Assembly (NCBI GenBank): GCA_002320815.1
Contig: DCLA01000120.1
Span: 199,364-263,363, forward strand
Origin: Myxococcales bacterium UBA1660
GTDB taxonomy: Bacteria; Myxococcota_A; Polyangia; Polyangiales; Houyiibacteriaceae
DNA: 64,000 nt
Direction of reading: 5' to 3'
Of the stretch, positions 43,518 through 52,124 are shown one piece after another; position 1 is the stretch's first letter; each line of letters opens with the position of its first letter. Position numbers and translations under genes: made by a program. The notes beneath the pieces were generated by a model. The model saw only the letters and a list, made by a program, of their open reading frames with translations, was not told where the DNA came from and did not search any database.

Positions 43518-44483
43518 TCAAGACGGCGGCGAAGCGAAGAGCGCCTGGGGATCCGAGACCCCGCCCAAGACGGCGCGCCAGACCCGGTCGTCCACGTTGC
43601 TACCGGTGAGGATCAGGACGGTCGGTGACGCCTCGGGATGGGATCGCTGATGAGCGATGGGCACCGCGCCGCTGCCCTCGAGGCGGAGCCCGAGGCGCGC
43701 GTGCGCGAAGCGCATCGCGTCGGCGATGGCCGCCTCGCTGACCAGCGCCATCCGGACCCCGCTGGCTCGAGCCCGCGCCACCGACGCCGCCGCGACGCCG
43801 CCCTCGAGGCCCTCGGCGAAGGTCGCCGCCGGATCCCAGGTCTCGTGCGCTCGGCCGTCCTCGAGGGAGCGAGTCATGGCCGGCGAGGCCTCGCTCTGCA
43901 CGCCGACGAGGTCGGCCGTGCGACCGGTTGATCGCAGCGCCTCGGCGATGCCCGCCAGGAGGCCCCCGCCGCCGACGGGGAAGACGAACGACCCGATCTC
44001 GGGGAGCTGATCGAGGACTTCCAACGCCAGCGTGCCGCCGTTGCCGGCCGCGACCCACGGATCGTCGTAGGGCGAGATGAAGACCTCGCCGGTGTTGGCC
44101 GCCGCGGTGCGGGCCCGCTCCTCCGCCTGGTCGTAGCCCGCCTCGAGCGTCACTTCGACCTTGGCGCCCCGCTCCTCCATGCCGCGGACCTTCACCAGCG
44201 GCGCATCGCGGGGGACGAAGACCCGCGCTTCGATGCCCAGCGCCCGGGCGGCGAAGGCCACTCCGAGGCCGTGGTTGCCGGCCGACGCCGCGACCACCCC
44301 GGCCTTCCGCTGCTCCGGGGTCAGCGAGGCCAACTTGGCCAGGGCCCCGCGCACCTTGAAGGAGCCGGTGGTCTGGTCGGTCTCCAGCTTGAGCCACACG
44401 TCCGGCCCCAGCGCCGGCGCCGGGACCAGCGGGGTCCGCACCGCGAAGCGGGAGACGACCGAACGTGCAGCCTCGAGGTCCAT
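43518..44483 (-). CDS. Threonine dehydratase / serine racemase-like PLP enzyme
   Basis: A 321-residue fold-type II PLP enzyme of the threonine ammonia-lyase group. Seen: TTGSFKVRGALAKL (Schiff-base Lys in SFKVRG), VAASAGNHGLGVAFAA (phosphate and substrate Asn loop), and VFPVGGGGLLAGIAEAL (PLP phosphate loop). It lacks a C-terminal ACT domain, so it resembles catabolic threonine/serine dehydratases or serine racemases; the substrate is not decidable. A strong -10-like TAGACT (44490-44495) stands 6 bases before the ATG without Shine-Dalgarno, so it probably has its own promoter inside the 22-base gap behind the sigma factor gene. Confidence 0.85.
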   Translation of the reverse strand: MDLEAARSVVSRFAVRTPLVPAPALGPDVWLKLETDQTTGSFKVRGALAKLASLTPEQRKAGVVAASAGNHGLGVAFAARALGIEARVFVPRDAPLVKVRGMEERGAKVEVTLEAGYDQAEERARTAAANTGEVFISPYDDPWVAAGNGGTLALEVLDQLPEIGSFVFPVGGGGLLAGIAEALRSTGRTADLVGVQSEASPAMTRSLEDGRAHETWDPAATFAEGLEGGVAAASVARARASGVRMALVSEAAIADAMRFAHARLGLRLEGSGAVPIAHQRSHPEASPTVLILTGSNVDDRVWRAVLGGVSDPQALFASPPS

Positions 44484-44505
44484 GCCCCGAGTCTACACGG
44501 GGGGA

Positions 44506-45051
44506 TCACGCCGCGGCCAGGTAGCCCTCCTCGATGGCGTAGTCGCGGAGCTGCGCCCCGAGGAGTCGCCGGCCGCGGTGGAGCCGGCTCATGATGGTGC
44601 CGACCGGACAGCCCAGGGTGTCCGCCGCGTCGCGATAGGACGCGCCCCCGATGTCCACCAGCTCGATGGCTTGCCGGAAGGTGTCGGGGATCGACGCCAA
44701 CGCTTCCTGCACTTCGTCGCCGAGCTGGTCGGTGATCACGCCGGGCTCGGGGTGGCTCCAGAAAGGCTCCGGCACCCGCTCGCGGTGCACCTGGGTCAGG
44801 ATCTCGCGCTCGCGCTTCTTGCGGCGGTAGCCGTTGACGAAGGTGTTGAAGAGGATCCGGTGCATCCAGGCGCGCACGTTCGTCCCCTCTTCGTAGCGCT
44901 CCCAGAACGCCCATGCGCGGGCCATCGCCTCCTGCAGGACGTCGTCGGCATCGGCCGGACTGCGGGTGAGGCGCATGGCCGCGCCGTAGAGCTCGTCGAG
45001 GTGCGGCGCGAGGGTGCGCTCGAACTGGCGGCGGGACTTCTGGGTCTTCAT
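44506..45051 (-). CDS. ECF-family RNA polymerase sigma factor
   Basis: A 181-residue sigma factor with region 2 (LYGAAMRLTRSPADADDVLQ, AWAFWERYEEGTNVRAWMHR) and region 4 (ALASIPDTFRQAIELVDIGG, YRDAADTLGCPVGTIMSRLHRG). I use the ATG at 45051, preceded by GGGAGGA at about 9 bases. A TTG at 45186, also preceded by a good GGAGGA (5 bases), would add a 45-residue very basic extension (for example KRISRKNRKKK), and the reading frame stays open with GC-rich third positions in the first part, so a longer form is possible. No anti-sigma gene is adjacent, which is unusual. The 260-base gap up to 45311 otherwise shows no gene. Confidence 0.88.
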   Translation of the reverse strand: MKTQKSRRQFERTLAPHLDELYGAAMRLTRSPADADDVLQEAMARAWAFWERYEEGTNVRAWMHRILFNTFVNGYRRKKREREILTQVHRERVPEPFWSHPEPGVITDQLGDEVQEALASIPDTFRQAIELVDIGGASYRDAADTLGCPVGTIMSRLHRGRRLLGAQLRDYAIEEGYLAAA

Positions 45052-45311
45052 CGAAACGGGTCCTCCCGGACGACCGGAGCCGTCCATGCCCATCCGACGA
45101 AGCAACACCGGTGCCATCGTCTTCTTCTTCCGGTTCTTGCGGGAAATGCGCTTGGTTCGGGCGCGCTCGGTGCGGGTCGCTGTCAACTTGTCCTCCGTGG
45201 GCCACGGCGCCGTGTCAGGCTGTCGGCGCCACGGAGAACACCATCCCGGACGGTTGTGGCGATCCCGTGGCAGACCCGAGGAGAGGTCTCGGCCGCGGAG
45301 CGGCTTTTCGC

Positions 45312-46811
45312 TCAGCGAAGGGCCGCGAGGACGTGGGGCACGGCGTCGGCGACCTCCCGGGCGAAGAGCCCGCGGTCGGTCACGGCCGCCCGCTCGCCGG
45401 CTCGACCGTGCAGATGGACCGCGATCCAGGCGGCGTCGAAGGCCGTTCGCCCCTCGCCCAGCATGGCGCCCGTGATCCCGGCCAGGACGTCCCCGGTGCC
45501 GCCGACCCCCAGCGCCGGGGTCCCCGCCGGGCTCACCCGCGCGCGCTCTCCATCGCTGATCACCGTGCGCGCGCCCTTGAGGGCCACCACCTGCCCGCTG
45601 GCCCGGGCGATGGCCGCCGCCGCGCCGTAGCGGTCCGCCTGGACCTCCGCCGTCTCCACGCCGAGCAATCGGGCCGCCTCGCCGGGGTGTGGGGTCAGGA
45701 CCCGCGGTGCCGGCGCTTTCCGCAGCGCCTCGAGGTCGCCCGCGAAGGCGGTGAGCGCGTCGGCGTCCAGGACCGCCGGAGCGCCCGCCTCGAGCGCCAC
45801 GCCGCGGGCGAGCTCCATGCCCTCGTCGTCCGTGCCCAGGCCCGGGCCCACGACCACCGTGTCGGCCTTGGCCGCGATGATCCGGAGCGCGTCGTCGACG
45901 TCACCGACGGCGGCGGTCATCAGCTCGACCACCCGCTGGTCCATCCCCGCCTGATCGGCCCGGGTGGCCAGGGTGACCAGGCCGGCGCCCCCGCGCATCG
46001 CGCCGAGCCCCGCCAAGAGCGCCGCGCCGGTGGTTCCGGGCGAGCCCGCGACCACCACCACGTGACCAGCGGTCCCCTTGTGGGCGTCGCCGGGCCGGAC
46101 GCTCACCGCCGCGGCGACGTCCGAGTCCTCGACCAGCATCACCGGGCTCGCGCTCGGCGCGGGTGCGCCGATCGGGGCGAGGACCACCTCGCCCGCGTGC
46201 GCCACGCCCGGATACTGATGGAGCCCCCGCTTCTGGGCTCCGAAGGTCACCGTCAGCGCCGCGTGCGGCGCCACCCCCAGGACTTGCCCGGTGTCCGCGT
46301 CGATCCCGCTGGGCAAGTCCAGGGCCACCAGCGGCGCCGGCGCAGCGTCCAGACGGCGGACCACCTCGGCGTAGGCGCCCTCGATGGGTCGGTCGAGCCC
46401 GGTGCCGAAGAGACCGTCGATCACCAAGGAGCCGTCCAGGCGGATCGAGCCGATGGCCTCGGGCGCGACGTCCTCCACGCTCGCGCCCTCCACCTCGGCC
46501 ACCAGCGAGCGGAGGGCGTGCAGGTTGGGACTCGCATCACCGCCGATGCGCGAGGGATCACGGCTGATCACCAGGGCCCGGGGGCGGATGCCGTGGACCA
46601 GGAGGTGGCGAGCGATCACCCAGGCGTCGCCGCCGTTCTGGCCGCCGCCGCCCACGATCAGCGGTCGCTGCAGGTGGTCCCCGAAGCGCGCCAGGATGGC
46701 CTCGGTCGCCCCGCGGCCGGCGTTCTCCATGAGCACGATCCCCGGCACGCCCCGGGCGATGCTCGCGGTGTCCAGCGCCCGCACCGCCTCCTTGCCGAGG
46801 AGCGGGATCAT
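45312..46811 (-). CDS. nnrD: Bifunctional NAD(P)H-hydrate repair enzyme (epimerase / ADP-dependent dehydratase)
   Basis: A 499-residue fusion that restores damaged NAD(P)H hydrates. The N-terminal epimerase (about 1-215) has MENAGRGATEAI, VGGGGQNGGDAWVIARHLL and VIDGLFGTGLDRPI; the C-terminal dehydratase (about 230-499) has KGTAGHVVVVAGSPGTTGAA, VVVGPGLGTDD, LTPHPGEAARLL, LKGARTVI and the ADP-binding GGTGDVLAGITGAMLG. This is the E. coli YjeF arrangement and length. It overlaps pdxJ by 4 bases (ATGA), so it is the last gene of the unit that starts at 51373. Confidence 0.95.
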   Translation of the reverse strand: MIPLLGKEAVRALDTASIARGVPGIVLMENAGRGATEAILARFGDHLQRPLIVGGGGQNGGDAWVIARHLLVHGIRPRALVISRDPSRIGGDASPNLHALRSLVAEVEGASVEDVAPEAIGSIRLDGSLVIDGLFGTGLDRPIEGAYAEVVRRLDAAPAPLVALDLPSGIDADTGQVLGVAPHAALTVTFGAQKRGLHQYPGVAHAGEVVLAPIGAPAPSASPVMLVEDSDVAAAVSVRPGDAHKGTAGHVVVVAGSPGTTGAALLAGLGAMRGGAGLVTLATRADQAGMDQRVVELMTAAVGDVDDALRIIAAKADTVVVGPGLGTDDEGMELARGVALEAGAPAVLDADALTAFAGDLEALRKAPAPRVLTPHPGEAARLLGVETAEVQADRYGAAAAIARASGQVVALKGARTVISDGERARVSPAGTPALGVGGTGDVLAGITGAMLGEGRTAFDAAWIAVHLHGRAGERAAVTDRGLFAREVADAVPHVLAALR

Positions 46812-47548
46812 CGCCGGCTCTCGCCCTCGTCGATGGCTGCCCGGAACGCCTGCACCGCGGTCTCCAGCCCGACGAAGACGGCGTCGGCGACCAGCGCATG
46901 CCCGATGTTGAGCTCCTCGAGCTCGGGCACCGCGCGGACCAGCTCGCCGACGTTGCGGACGGTGAGCCCGTGGCCGGCGGCGACGCGGAGCTCGGGGTGA
47001 TGGCGGCCGGCGTGGGCGCCCGCTTCGGTGAGCTTGGACAGCTCGGCTGCGGCCGCCGCCCCTCGCGCGTTGGCGTAGTCCCCGGTGTGCAGCTCGATGA
47101 TCGCCGCGCCCACCAGGACGCTGGCGTCGATCTGCGCCGGCACCGGGTCGATGAACATGGAGACCGGGATGCCCGCCTCACGCAGCTCGCTCACGTAGGC
47201 CCCCAGCCGCTCCCGCGCGCCGACCACGTCGAGGCCGCCCTCGGTGGTCCGCTCTTCCCGCTTCTCGGGGACCAGGGTCACCATGTCGGGCTTCACCTCG
47301 AGGGCGAGGGCCTTCATCTCGTCGGTGGCCGCCATCTCCAGGTTGAGCACCGTGCCCACGGTCTGTCGCATCACGCGCACGTCGCGGTCGACGATGTGTC
47401 GCCGGTCCTCGCGGAGGTGGATGGTGATCCCATCGGCGCCGGCCAGCTCGCAGAGCATGGCGGCCTGGACCGGGTCGGGATAGTTCACGCCGCGGGCCTG
47501 CCGCAGGGTGGCCACGTGGTCGACGTTGACTTGGAGGGCGACGCGCAT
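46808..47548 (-). CDS. pdxJ: Pyridoxine 5'-phosphate synthase
   Basis: A 246-residue PdxJ, which condenses 1-deoxyxylulose 5-phosphate with 3-amino-2-oxopropyl phosphate in the last ring-closing step of vitamin B6 synthesis. Signature sequence: RVALQVNVDHVATLRQARG, EDRRHIVDRDV, NLEMAATDEM and TLVPEKREERTTEGGLDV. I use the ATG at 47548, with AAGGGGG directly upstream; the longer frame to 47659 lacks conserved sequence. A TAGCAA-like hexamer lies 5 bases upstream, so initiation here is less clear than elsewhere. It precedes nnrD with a 4-base overlap. Confidence 0.96.
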   Translation of the reverse strand: MRVALQVNVDHVATLRQARGVNYPDPVQAAMLCELAGADGITIHLREDRRHIVDRDVRVMRQTVGTVLNLEMAATDEMKALALEVKPDMVTLVPEKREERTTEGGLDVVGARERLGAYVSELREAGIPVSMFIDPVPAQIDASVLVGAAIIELHTGDYANARGAAAAAELSKLTEAGAHAGRHHPELRVAAGHGLTVRNVGELVRAVPELEELNIGHALVADAVFVGLETAVQAFRAAIDEGESRR

Positions 47549-47579
47549 CCCCCTTGCTAGCATCAACGCCCGGGCGACG

Positions 47580-47843
47580 TCAGCGGTAGGCGATCCAGTG
47601 GCCCGCCCCACGGAGCCCGCGCGCCAGCCCGTCCACCTCGCGCTGAACCGCGGCGACATCGGCAGCCCCGGTGATCGCGGCGCCGTGGGGGGCGCCGAGG
47701 ACGACCTCGACCTCGGCGGACGGCCACGCGGCCCGGAGCGCCGATTCGAGCGCGGCCCCGAAGGCCGCGGCGCTGGCTTCCGGGTCCACGCCGAGGTTGG
47801 CCCCCGCGAGGTAGGCCGGGTCCACGCGGAAGAGCACCTTCAT
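47580..47843 (-). CDS. Small conserved-looking protein of unknown function
   Basis: An 87-residue protein (MKVLFRVDPAYLAGANLGVD at the start, GAGHWIAYR at the end) whose ATG overlaps the stop of the MBL hydrolase gene (ATGA). It is soluble, slightly acidic, with no Cys and no signal peptide. The longer open frame reaching 48719 is antisense to real genes and is not coding. Its position in a tightly packed operon (lipoprotein, prkA, hydrolase, this gene, pdxJ, nnrD) is the main support for its reality. I do not recognise the family. Confidence 0.7.
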   Translation of the reverse strand: MKVLFRVDPAYLAGANLGVDPEASAAAFGAALESALRAAWPSAEVEVVLGAPHGAAITGAADVAAVQREVDGLARGLRGAGHWIAYR

Positions 47844-48610
47844 CGCGCCACCTCGATCCAGAGTCCATCCTGGGCCAGCACCAGCTCGCCGTCGTAGCCC
47901 GCGCTCCGGACCTCCGCGGCCAGATCGGCCTCGTCGGCCGCGGGGTAGAAGTGCGTCAGCACCAGCCGCTCCACCTCGGCGGCCCGCGCCATCTCTCCGA
48001 CCGTCCGGCCGTTGAGGTGGCTGCTCGTCTCCCGCGCCGCGGGATAGCTGCACTCCATCAGCGCCACGTCGGCACCCCGGCAGAGCTCGACCAGCGCGTC
48101 GCACGGACCGGTGTCCCCGCTGAACGCGACCGCGCGCCCTCCCCGCTCGATCCGGTAGCCCAGCGCCGGCGCCTCGTCGGCGTTCCGGCGCGGGTGGGCC
48201 ATCGCGCGAGCCCGCACGACGAAACCCGCCAGCGTCAGGGCGGTGCCATCGTCCAGCTCGGTGACGGTGAGGTCGTCGTGGACCAGGGCGTCGCCGAAGG
48301 CGACGACCAGCGCGTCCACCAGGGCTCGGTGGCCCCGCGGTCCGGCGAAGACCAGGCCCGGGTGAACCTCCGGCCGCGCCACCGTCCGGCCGAAGAGGAG
48401 CGCCGCCAGATCCCCGCAGTGGTCCACGTGGTGGTGACTGCAGAGCACCGCGCCCACCCGCGCGAAGTCCAGGCCCATCGCCGGCCAGCGGCGGGTGGAC
48501 CCGGGCCCACACTCGAGGAGCAGCACCTCGCCCGCGGCCTCGAGGACGTAACCCGACGCACCCCGCGCGCTGGGGATGGCGGTGCCGGTGCCCAGGAAGC
48601 CGAGCCTCAT
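47840..48610 (-). CDS. Metallo-beta-lactamase-fold hydrolase (RNase Z / ElaC-like)
   Basis: A 256-residue MBL-fold protein. It begins LGFLGTGTAIPSARGASGYVL, the typical opening of RNase Z/ElaC/PhnP-type enzymes. The metal-binding motif HHHVDH is at 59-64, and the later ligands fall in AMAHPRRN, FSGDTGPC and LVLTHFYP. It should hydrolyse a phosphodiester, cyclic nucleotide or RNA; no exosite of true tRNase Z is evident. It overlaps prkA upstream (ATGA) and the 87-residue gene downstream (ATGA). Confidence 0.88.
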   Translation of the reverse strand: MRLGFLGTGTAIPSARGASGYVLEAAGEVLLLECGPGSTRRWPAMGLDFARVGAVLCSHHHVDHCGDLAALLFGRTVARPEVHPGLVFAGPRGHRALVDALVVAFGDALVHDDLTVTELDDGTALTLAGFVVRARAMAHPRRNADEAPALGYRIERGGRAVAFSGDTGPCDALVELCRGADVALMECSYPAARETSSHLNGRTVGEMARAAEVERLVLTHFYPAADEADLAAEVRSAGYDGELVLAQDGLWIEVAR

Positions 48611-50838
48611 CGGTAGCGGGTGCGCAGGAGCTCGGTGAGCGCGATCTGGAGGCTGGAGGCTTCGTAGCCGTGCTCCTCCTCCATGATCTTCCGGGTCGCG
48701 AGCGCCTGGACGCGCGCATCGTCGCTCAGCGAGCCCCCGTCTTCGCCGGGGTCGACCAGCACCAACACGTCCCGGGCGATGGCCTCGATCTGCGCCTTGT
48801 GCTGCTCGAAGTAGGCCTCCTCGAGCTTCTCCACGTAGCGCGGGAAGAGCCGCTGATACTCGACCTTCTCGTCGGGGTTCTCGATGGCCCAGTTGGCTAC
48901 GGCGCTCATCAGGTCCCGCCGGAACGAGTCGTGGTCTCGCGCGCCGAGCATGCCCTCGACGTTGCGCATCAGGTCGTGGTCGGGCTCCTCGTGCTTCCCG
49001 GTGACCGGGTTGAAGAGGCGCTCCCCCTTGAGCGCGTGGGACGCATGGCTCACGTAGCGGTCGAAGAGATCCAGGTACTGCGTCTCCTCCACCAAGCCGG
49101 TGGCGCCCCGGAGCTCGTCGTCGACCAGGTCCATCCAGTGGTCCCGGACGCGCTTCACGAAGCCGGCGGCGTCGTGGTAGCCGCGGTCGGTCTCCATCTT
49201 GGTGAAGGCGTATTCGCCCCGCTCGCAGAGCTTCTGTAGACGGTCGAAGAGCGACACCGGGCTCAAGCAGCGCTCGTCGGGATCGCTGGCCGCGTCGAGG
49301 AGCACCATCCGCATCTCTCGTGGCGAAGCGCCGAAGCCGCCCTCGTAGTCCGCGGGGCTGCTGCGCTCGGCGAAGATGGCGCCGATGCCCTCGGCCAGGG
49401 TCTTGCTCTCGTCGCCGTCGAGGCGGCGCGGCACCGTGCCGTCCGCGTAGAGGTCCGCCTTCTCCTGGGGCGAGAGATCGGCGGCGAGCTTGCCCAGCTC
49501 CCGGTCCGCGTAGGCCGCCGGGTGCGCGCGCTGCAGGCGCGTGAGCACCGCCCAGAGCGCGGCCAGGTGGGTCACGTGGGGCGCCACGTGGCGCCGCACC
49601 TGGGGCACGATCTGCGCGTCGTAGATGCCCTGCTCCTGCCGGTGGTCACGCAGGTAGGGCACCCGCAGGAGCACCAGGCGGCCCTGGAACGAGTGGTACT
49701 CGGGATGCTGGCGGAAGGCCTCGAGGTGGAGCTCGTTCGAGCTGGCGACCATCACCGAGTTGATCGGCAGGTTCGAGAACGGCAGCGCGACGTCGCCGGA
49801 CTCGATGGCCAGGAGCAGGTACTTCCAGGCGTCCAACGGCCGCTTCAGGAGGTCGCTGTACTCCACCACGCCGCTCTCAGCGTCGACGAGCTCCCCGTAG
49901 GACTCGAAGAGGGTCAGCGCGCTCAGGCTGGCCGGGAGCGCGCCCAGCGAACGGTCGGCGGTGATCTGGCGCTCCCGCGCGTCCACGGCCATCTGCGGAC
50001 CGATGGTCACCGCGCCGACCCGGTAGCGGCGTGAGATGTAGAAGCGCTCCACCTGCACGTGGGCCAGCGCCCGCTGCAGGTTGCCGCGGTAGGCCGTGAG
50101 CAGGGCCTCGTAGATCTGGCGGTTCTTGTGGCCGAGCTCGCCGTTCCACAGCCAGTCGGGCGGCGCGATGTCCACCTTCGCGTAGAGCTTGCGCAGGAGC
50201 TCCCGGCGCTCGTGGGTCGGGAGCAGCAGCAGCGGGTGCTCGCGGATCTCGCTGGGCAGCTTGGCGTCGATGCGCTCCTCCGGCAGGTGGGCGTAGGTGT
50301 CGCCCGCCGCGGGCGGCGCGCCCGCGGTGCTGAACCCGATGCCCTTGCCGTCGGTGCCCCGGGGGAAGACCCAGGAGAACCGATAGAGCGCCCCCTCCTC
50401 GGTCTGCGAGTAGGCTTCCAGGCCCGCCATCAAGCAGGCGGCGAAGGTCGACTTCGCGCTGCCGTTGGGCCCGTGGAGCAAGAGCAAACGGTTGGCCCGC
50501 CCCTCGCGCTGGAAGCTACCCAGCGCGCGGTAGACCCGGCGCTGGAGGTCCTCGTGACCCACCAGCCGATCGTTGCGGCGGCCATCGGTGTCGGCGAAGG
50601 GGAGATCGAAGAGCTTGTAGCGAGTGACCTTCCCCCAGGGGCGCTCGACCCGCTCGGTGCCCCAGTGGTCGAAGCAATCGCGCAGGTAGCGCGCCGCGTC
50701 CCGGGTGTGGCGCCAGGGATGATCTGCCACGAGCCCGAGGAACTCCCCGAACCCCAGGACCCGCTTCTGGGCATCGAAGCGGCGCGCCACGGCGTCGCCG
50801 ACCCGGGCCAGCTCTTCGCCGACATCGATCTCCGTCAT
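48607..50838 (-). CDS. prkA: PrkA-family serine protein kinase / AAA+ protein
   Basis: A 743-residue PrkA homologue: N-terminal AAA+ part with Walker A GPNGSAKST (123-131) and VFPRGTDGKGIGFSTAG, and the family stretches FSNLPINSVMVASSNELHLEAF, GASPREMRM and RGYHDAAGFVKRVRDHWMDL further on. Described PrkA proteins (about 640-680 residues) regulate stress and sporulation responses, and both kinase and ATPase or protease roles have been reported. This version is longer. It starts 1 base after the stop of a lipoprotein gene and overlaps the MBL hydrolase gene. The usual companions yeaH and spoVR are not in the window. Confidence 0.92.
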   Translation of the reverse strand: MTEIDVGEELARVGDAVARRFDAQKRVLGFGEFLGLVADHPWRHTRDAARYLRDCFDHWGTERVERPWGKVTRYKLFDLPFADTDGRRNDRLVGHEDLQRRVYRALGSFQREGRANRLLLLHGPNGSAKSTFAACLMAGLEAYSQTEEGALYRFSWVFPRGTDGKGIGFSTAGAPPAAGDTYAHLPEERIDAKLPSEIREHPLLLLPTHERRELLRKLYAKVDIAPPDWLWNGELGHKNRQIYEALLTAYRGNLQRALAHVQVERFYISRRYRVGAVTIGPQMAVDARERQITADRSLGALPASLSALTLFESYGELVDAESGVVEYSDLLKRPLDAWKYLLLAIESGDVALPFSNLPINSVMVASSNELHLEAFRQHPEYHSFQGRLVLLRVPYLRDHRQEQGIYDAQIVPQVRRHVAPHVTHLAALWAVLTRLQRAHPAAYADRELGKLAADLSPQEKADLYADGTVPRRLDGDESKTLAEGIGAIFAERSSPADYEGGFGASPREMRMVLLDAASDPDERCLSPVSLFDRLQKLCERGEYAFTKMETDRGYHDAAGFVKRVRDHWMDLVDDELRGATGLVEETQYLDLFDRYVSHASHALKGERLFNPVTGKHEEPDHDLMRNVEGMLGARDHDSFRRDLMSAVANWAIENPDEKVEYQRLFPRYVEKLEEAYFEQHKAQIEAIARDVLVLVDPGEDGGSLSDDARVQALATRKIMEEEHGYEASSLQIALTELLRTRYR

Positions 50839-50839
50839 C

Positions 50840-51373
50840 TCACTGGACCTGGAGCGCCAGCGCCACCGTCTCGGTCTTGGGGATGCACGACTGCGGGTTG
50901 CAGATGGCGAAGCGGACCTCGGCCTGCACGGTGTGCTCGCCCGCCGCCGTGGGCGTCAGGGGGACGTCCACCCGGGCGCCCTCGTCCGCGAAGGAGGCCG
51001 CGTCGGCCTTGGCGAAGGAGTCCTTGGGGAGCTGCACGCCCTCGGGTGCGGTCACGCTCACGCCGAAGGGGAAGTCCTGGTTCAGGTGCCACTCGCCCTG
51101 CCCCTCGATGACCACCGCGAGCTGGGTGAGCTCGCCGGAGGTCGCGCCGTCGCCCCCGCGGAGCTCCACGACGTAGCCCTCCTGCTCGACCCGGGGACCG
51201 GCGGCCGCCTCTTCTTCGGCTTCCTCGGCTTCCTCCACCTCCGGCGCCTCGGCCTCGTCGACCTCGGCCACCTCCTCCGTCGGCTCCTCGGCCGGCTCGG
51301 GCTCCTCTTCGCAACCGACCAACCCACCGAGGGCGAGGAGGACGGCCAACGACGTGCGCTTCCACGTGTTCAT
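50840..51373 (-). CDS. Acidic lipoprotein with DsbD-like C-terminal region
   Basis: A 177-residue protein: signal with lipobox LGGLVGC (Cys21), then a very acidic stretch of about 40 residues (EEEPEPAEEPTEEVAEVDEA and so on) and a beta-rich domain of about 115 residues that ends with RFAICNPQSCIPKTETVAL. A Cys-x4-Cys in that position resembles the N-terminal domain of the thiol-disulfide carrier DsbD, but the match is only by motif. First gene of the unit leading to prkA. TACACT stands 7 bases before the ATG, with no Shine-Dalgarno. Confidence 0.78.
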   Translation of the reverse strand: MNTWKRTSLAVLLALGGLVGCEEEPEPAEEPTEEVAEVDEAEAPEVEEAEEAEEEAAAGPRVEQEGYVVELRGGDGATSGELTQLAVVIEGQGEWHLNQDFPFGVSVTAPEGVQLPKDSFAKADAASFADEGARVDVPLTPTAAGEHTVQAEVRFAICNPQSCIPKTETVALALQVQ

Positions 51374-51380
51374 CGCACGA

Positions 51381-51386
51381 AGTGTA
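51381..51386 (-). promoter_or_regulatory. Candidate -10 element of the lipoprotein-prkA operon
   Basis: TACACT on the minus strand, four of six to TATAAT, 7 bases before the ATG at 51373. The hexamer 17 bases further upstream (TTTCCT) is a poor -35. The 47-base gap is shared with the divergent gene at 51421. Confidence 0.35.
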
Positions 51387-51420
51387 TGCTCCCGCGGGCG
51401 CGGAGGAAACCGCGCATGCC

Positions 51421-52074
51421 ATGCAGGACCTCATCGACCGCCTCCCGTCGCGAGCCCGATTCGCCCTCGCCCTCGTCGCGTTGGCCGCCACCGCCGGCTG
51501 CCTCCGCGGACCCACCTGCACCGAGGGGGCGTGCCGGGAAGGCGCGGTCTGCGACCTCGACGGCACCTGCCGGCCCCTGGCCCAGCCGGCGCGACGGCCG
51601 ACCGTCCATCAGGCCGCGCGGGACTTCGGCGCGACGCGCACCGACCGCCGCCGGGAGGCCCTCGGCGACCAGGACGAAGCCCTCCTGGGGGGCGACGCCG
51701 ACGGCGCCCTCTACCTGACCTTCGCGCTGCCGGACCGCCCGGTGGAGCGGGCCGTCTTGGTCCTCCACCCCGCCCCCGGGGCCAGCGGCGGCAGCAGCCA
51801 GACCGTCCGCGTCGCCCGGGTCCGGCCCTTCGAGGGGGCCACGCTGACTCACCGCAGCCGCCCCACGACCGCCGAGCTCGGGCCCGCCCGCACCCTGGCG
51901 CCCGTGACCGACCGGCCGATCCGCATCGACGTGACCGCGCTCGTGCACGACACCGAGCTGCTGCACCTGGCGGTGAGCGCCAGCGGCGAGGGTCTCCCGT
52001 GGAGGATCGCCAGCCCGCTCGCGTTGGATGGCGAGCGGACCCCGCGGCTGGAGCTCGCCCTCCTCCCCCGCTGA
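51421..52074 (+). CDS. Putative lipoprotein, DNRLRE-like
   Basis: A 217-residue protein (ATG 51421) with signal FALALVALAATAGC (Cys23) and a small Cys-rich patch (CTEGACREGAVCDLDGTCRP) directly after it. The C-terminal part (GDADGALYLTFALPDRPVER, then VLHPAPGASGG, and IRIDVTALV) resembles the beta-sandwich of DNRLRE proteins, found in secreted and cell-surface proteins. Divergent from the prkA operon. No partner can be named. Confidence 0.72.
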   Translation: MQDLIDRLPSRARFALALVALAATAGCLRGPTCTEGACREGAVCDLDGTCRPLAQPARRPTVHQAARDFGATRTDRRREALGDQDEALLGGDADGALYLTFALPDRPVERAVLVLHPAPGASGGSSQTVRVARVRPFEGATLTHRSRPTTAELGPARTLAPVTDRPIRIDVTALVHDTELLHLAVSASGEGLPWRIASPLALDGERTPRLELALLPR

Positions 52075-52124
52075 TCCGCCCGCCTTGCGACCCGGGGCCC
52101 GATTCGGGCACTCTGGGGCCGCTC

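Noticed and set aside
45150..45200. A perfect TTGACA (45181-45186 minus) upstream of the ECF sigma factor gene as a promoter.
   Set aside because: No -10-like hexamer lies 16-19 bases downstream; the region is CGCCCG-type sequence. The same bases also form the alternative TTG start.
45200..45300. An ECF-type autoregulatory promoter (AAC ... CGT) before the sigma factor gene.
   Set aside because: Several AAC and CGT triplets occur by chance in this GC-rich gap and none has convincing flanks; a motif built from other targets would be needed.
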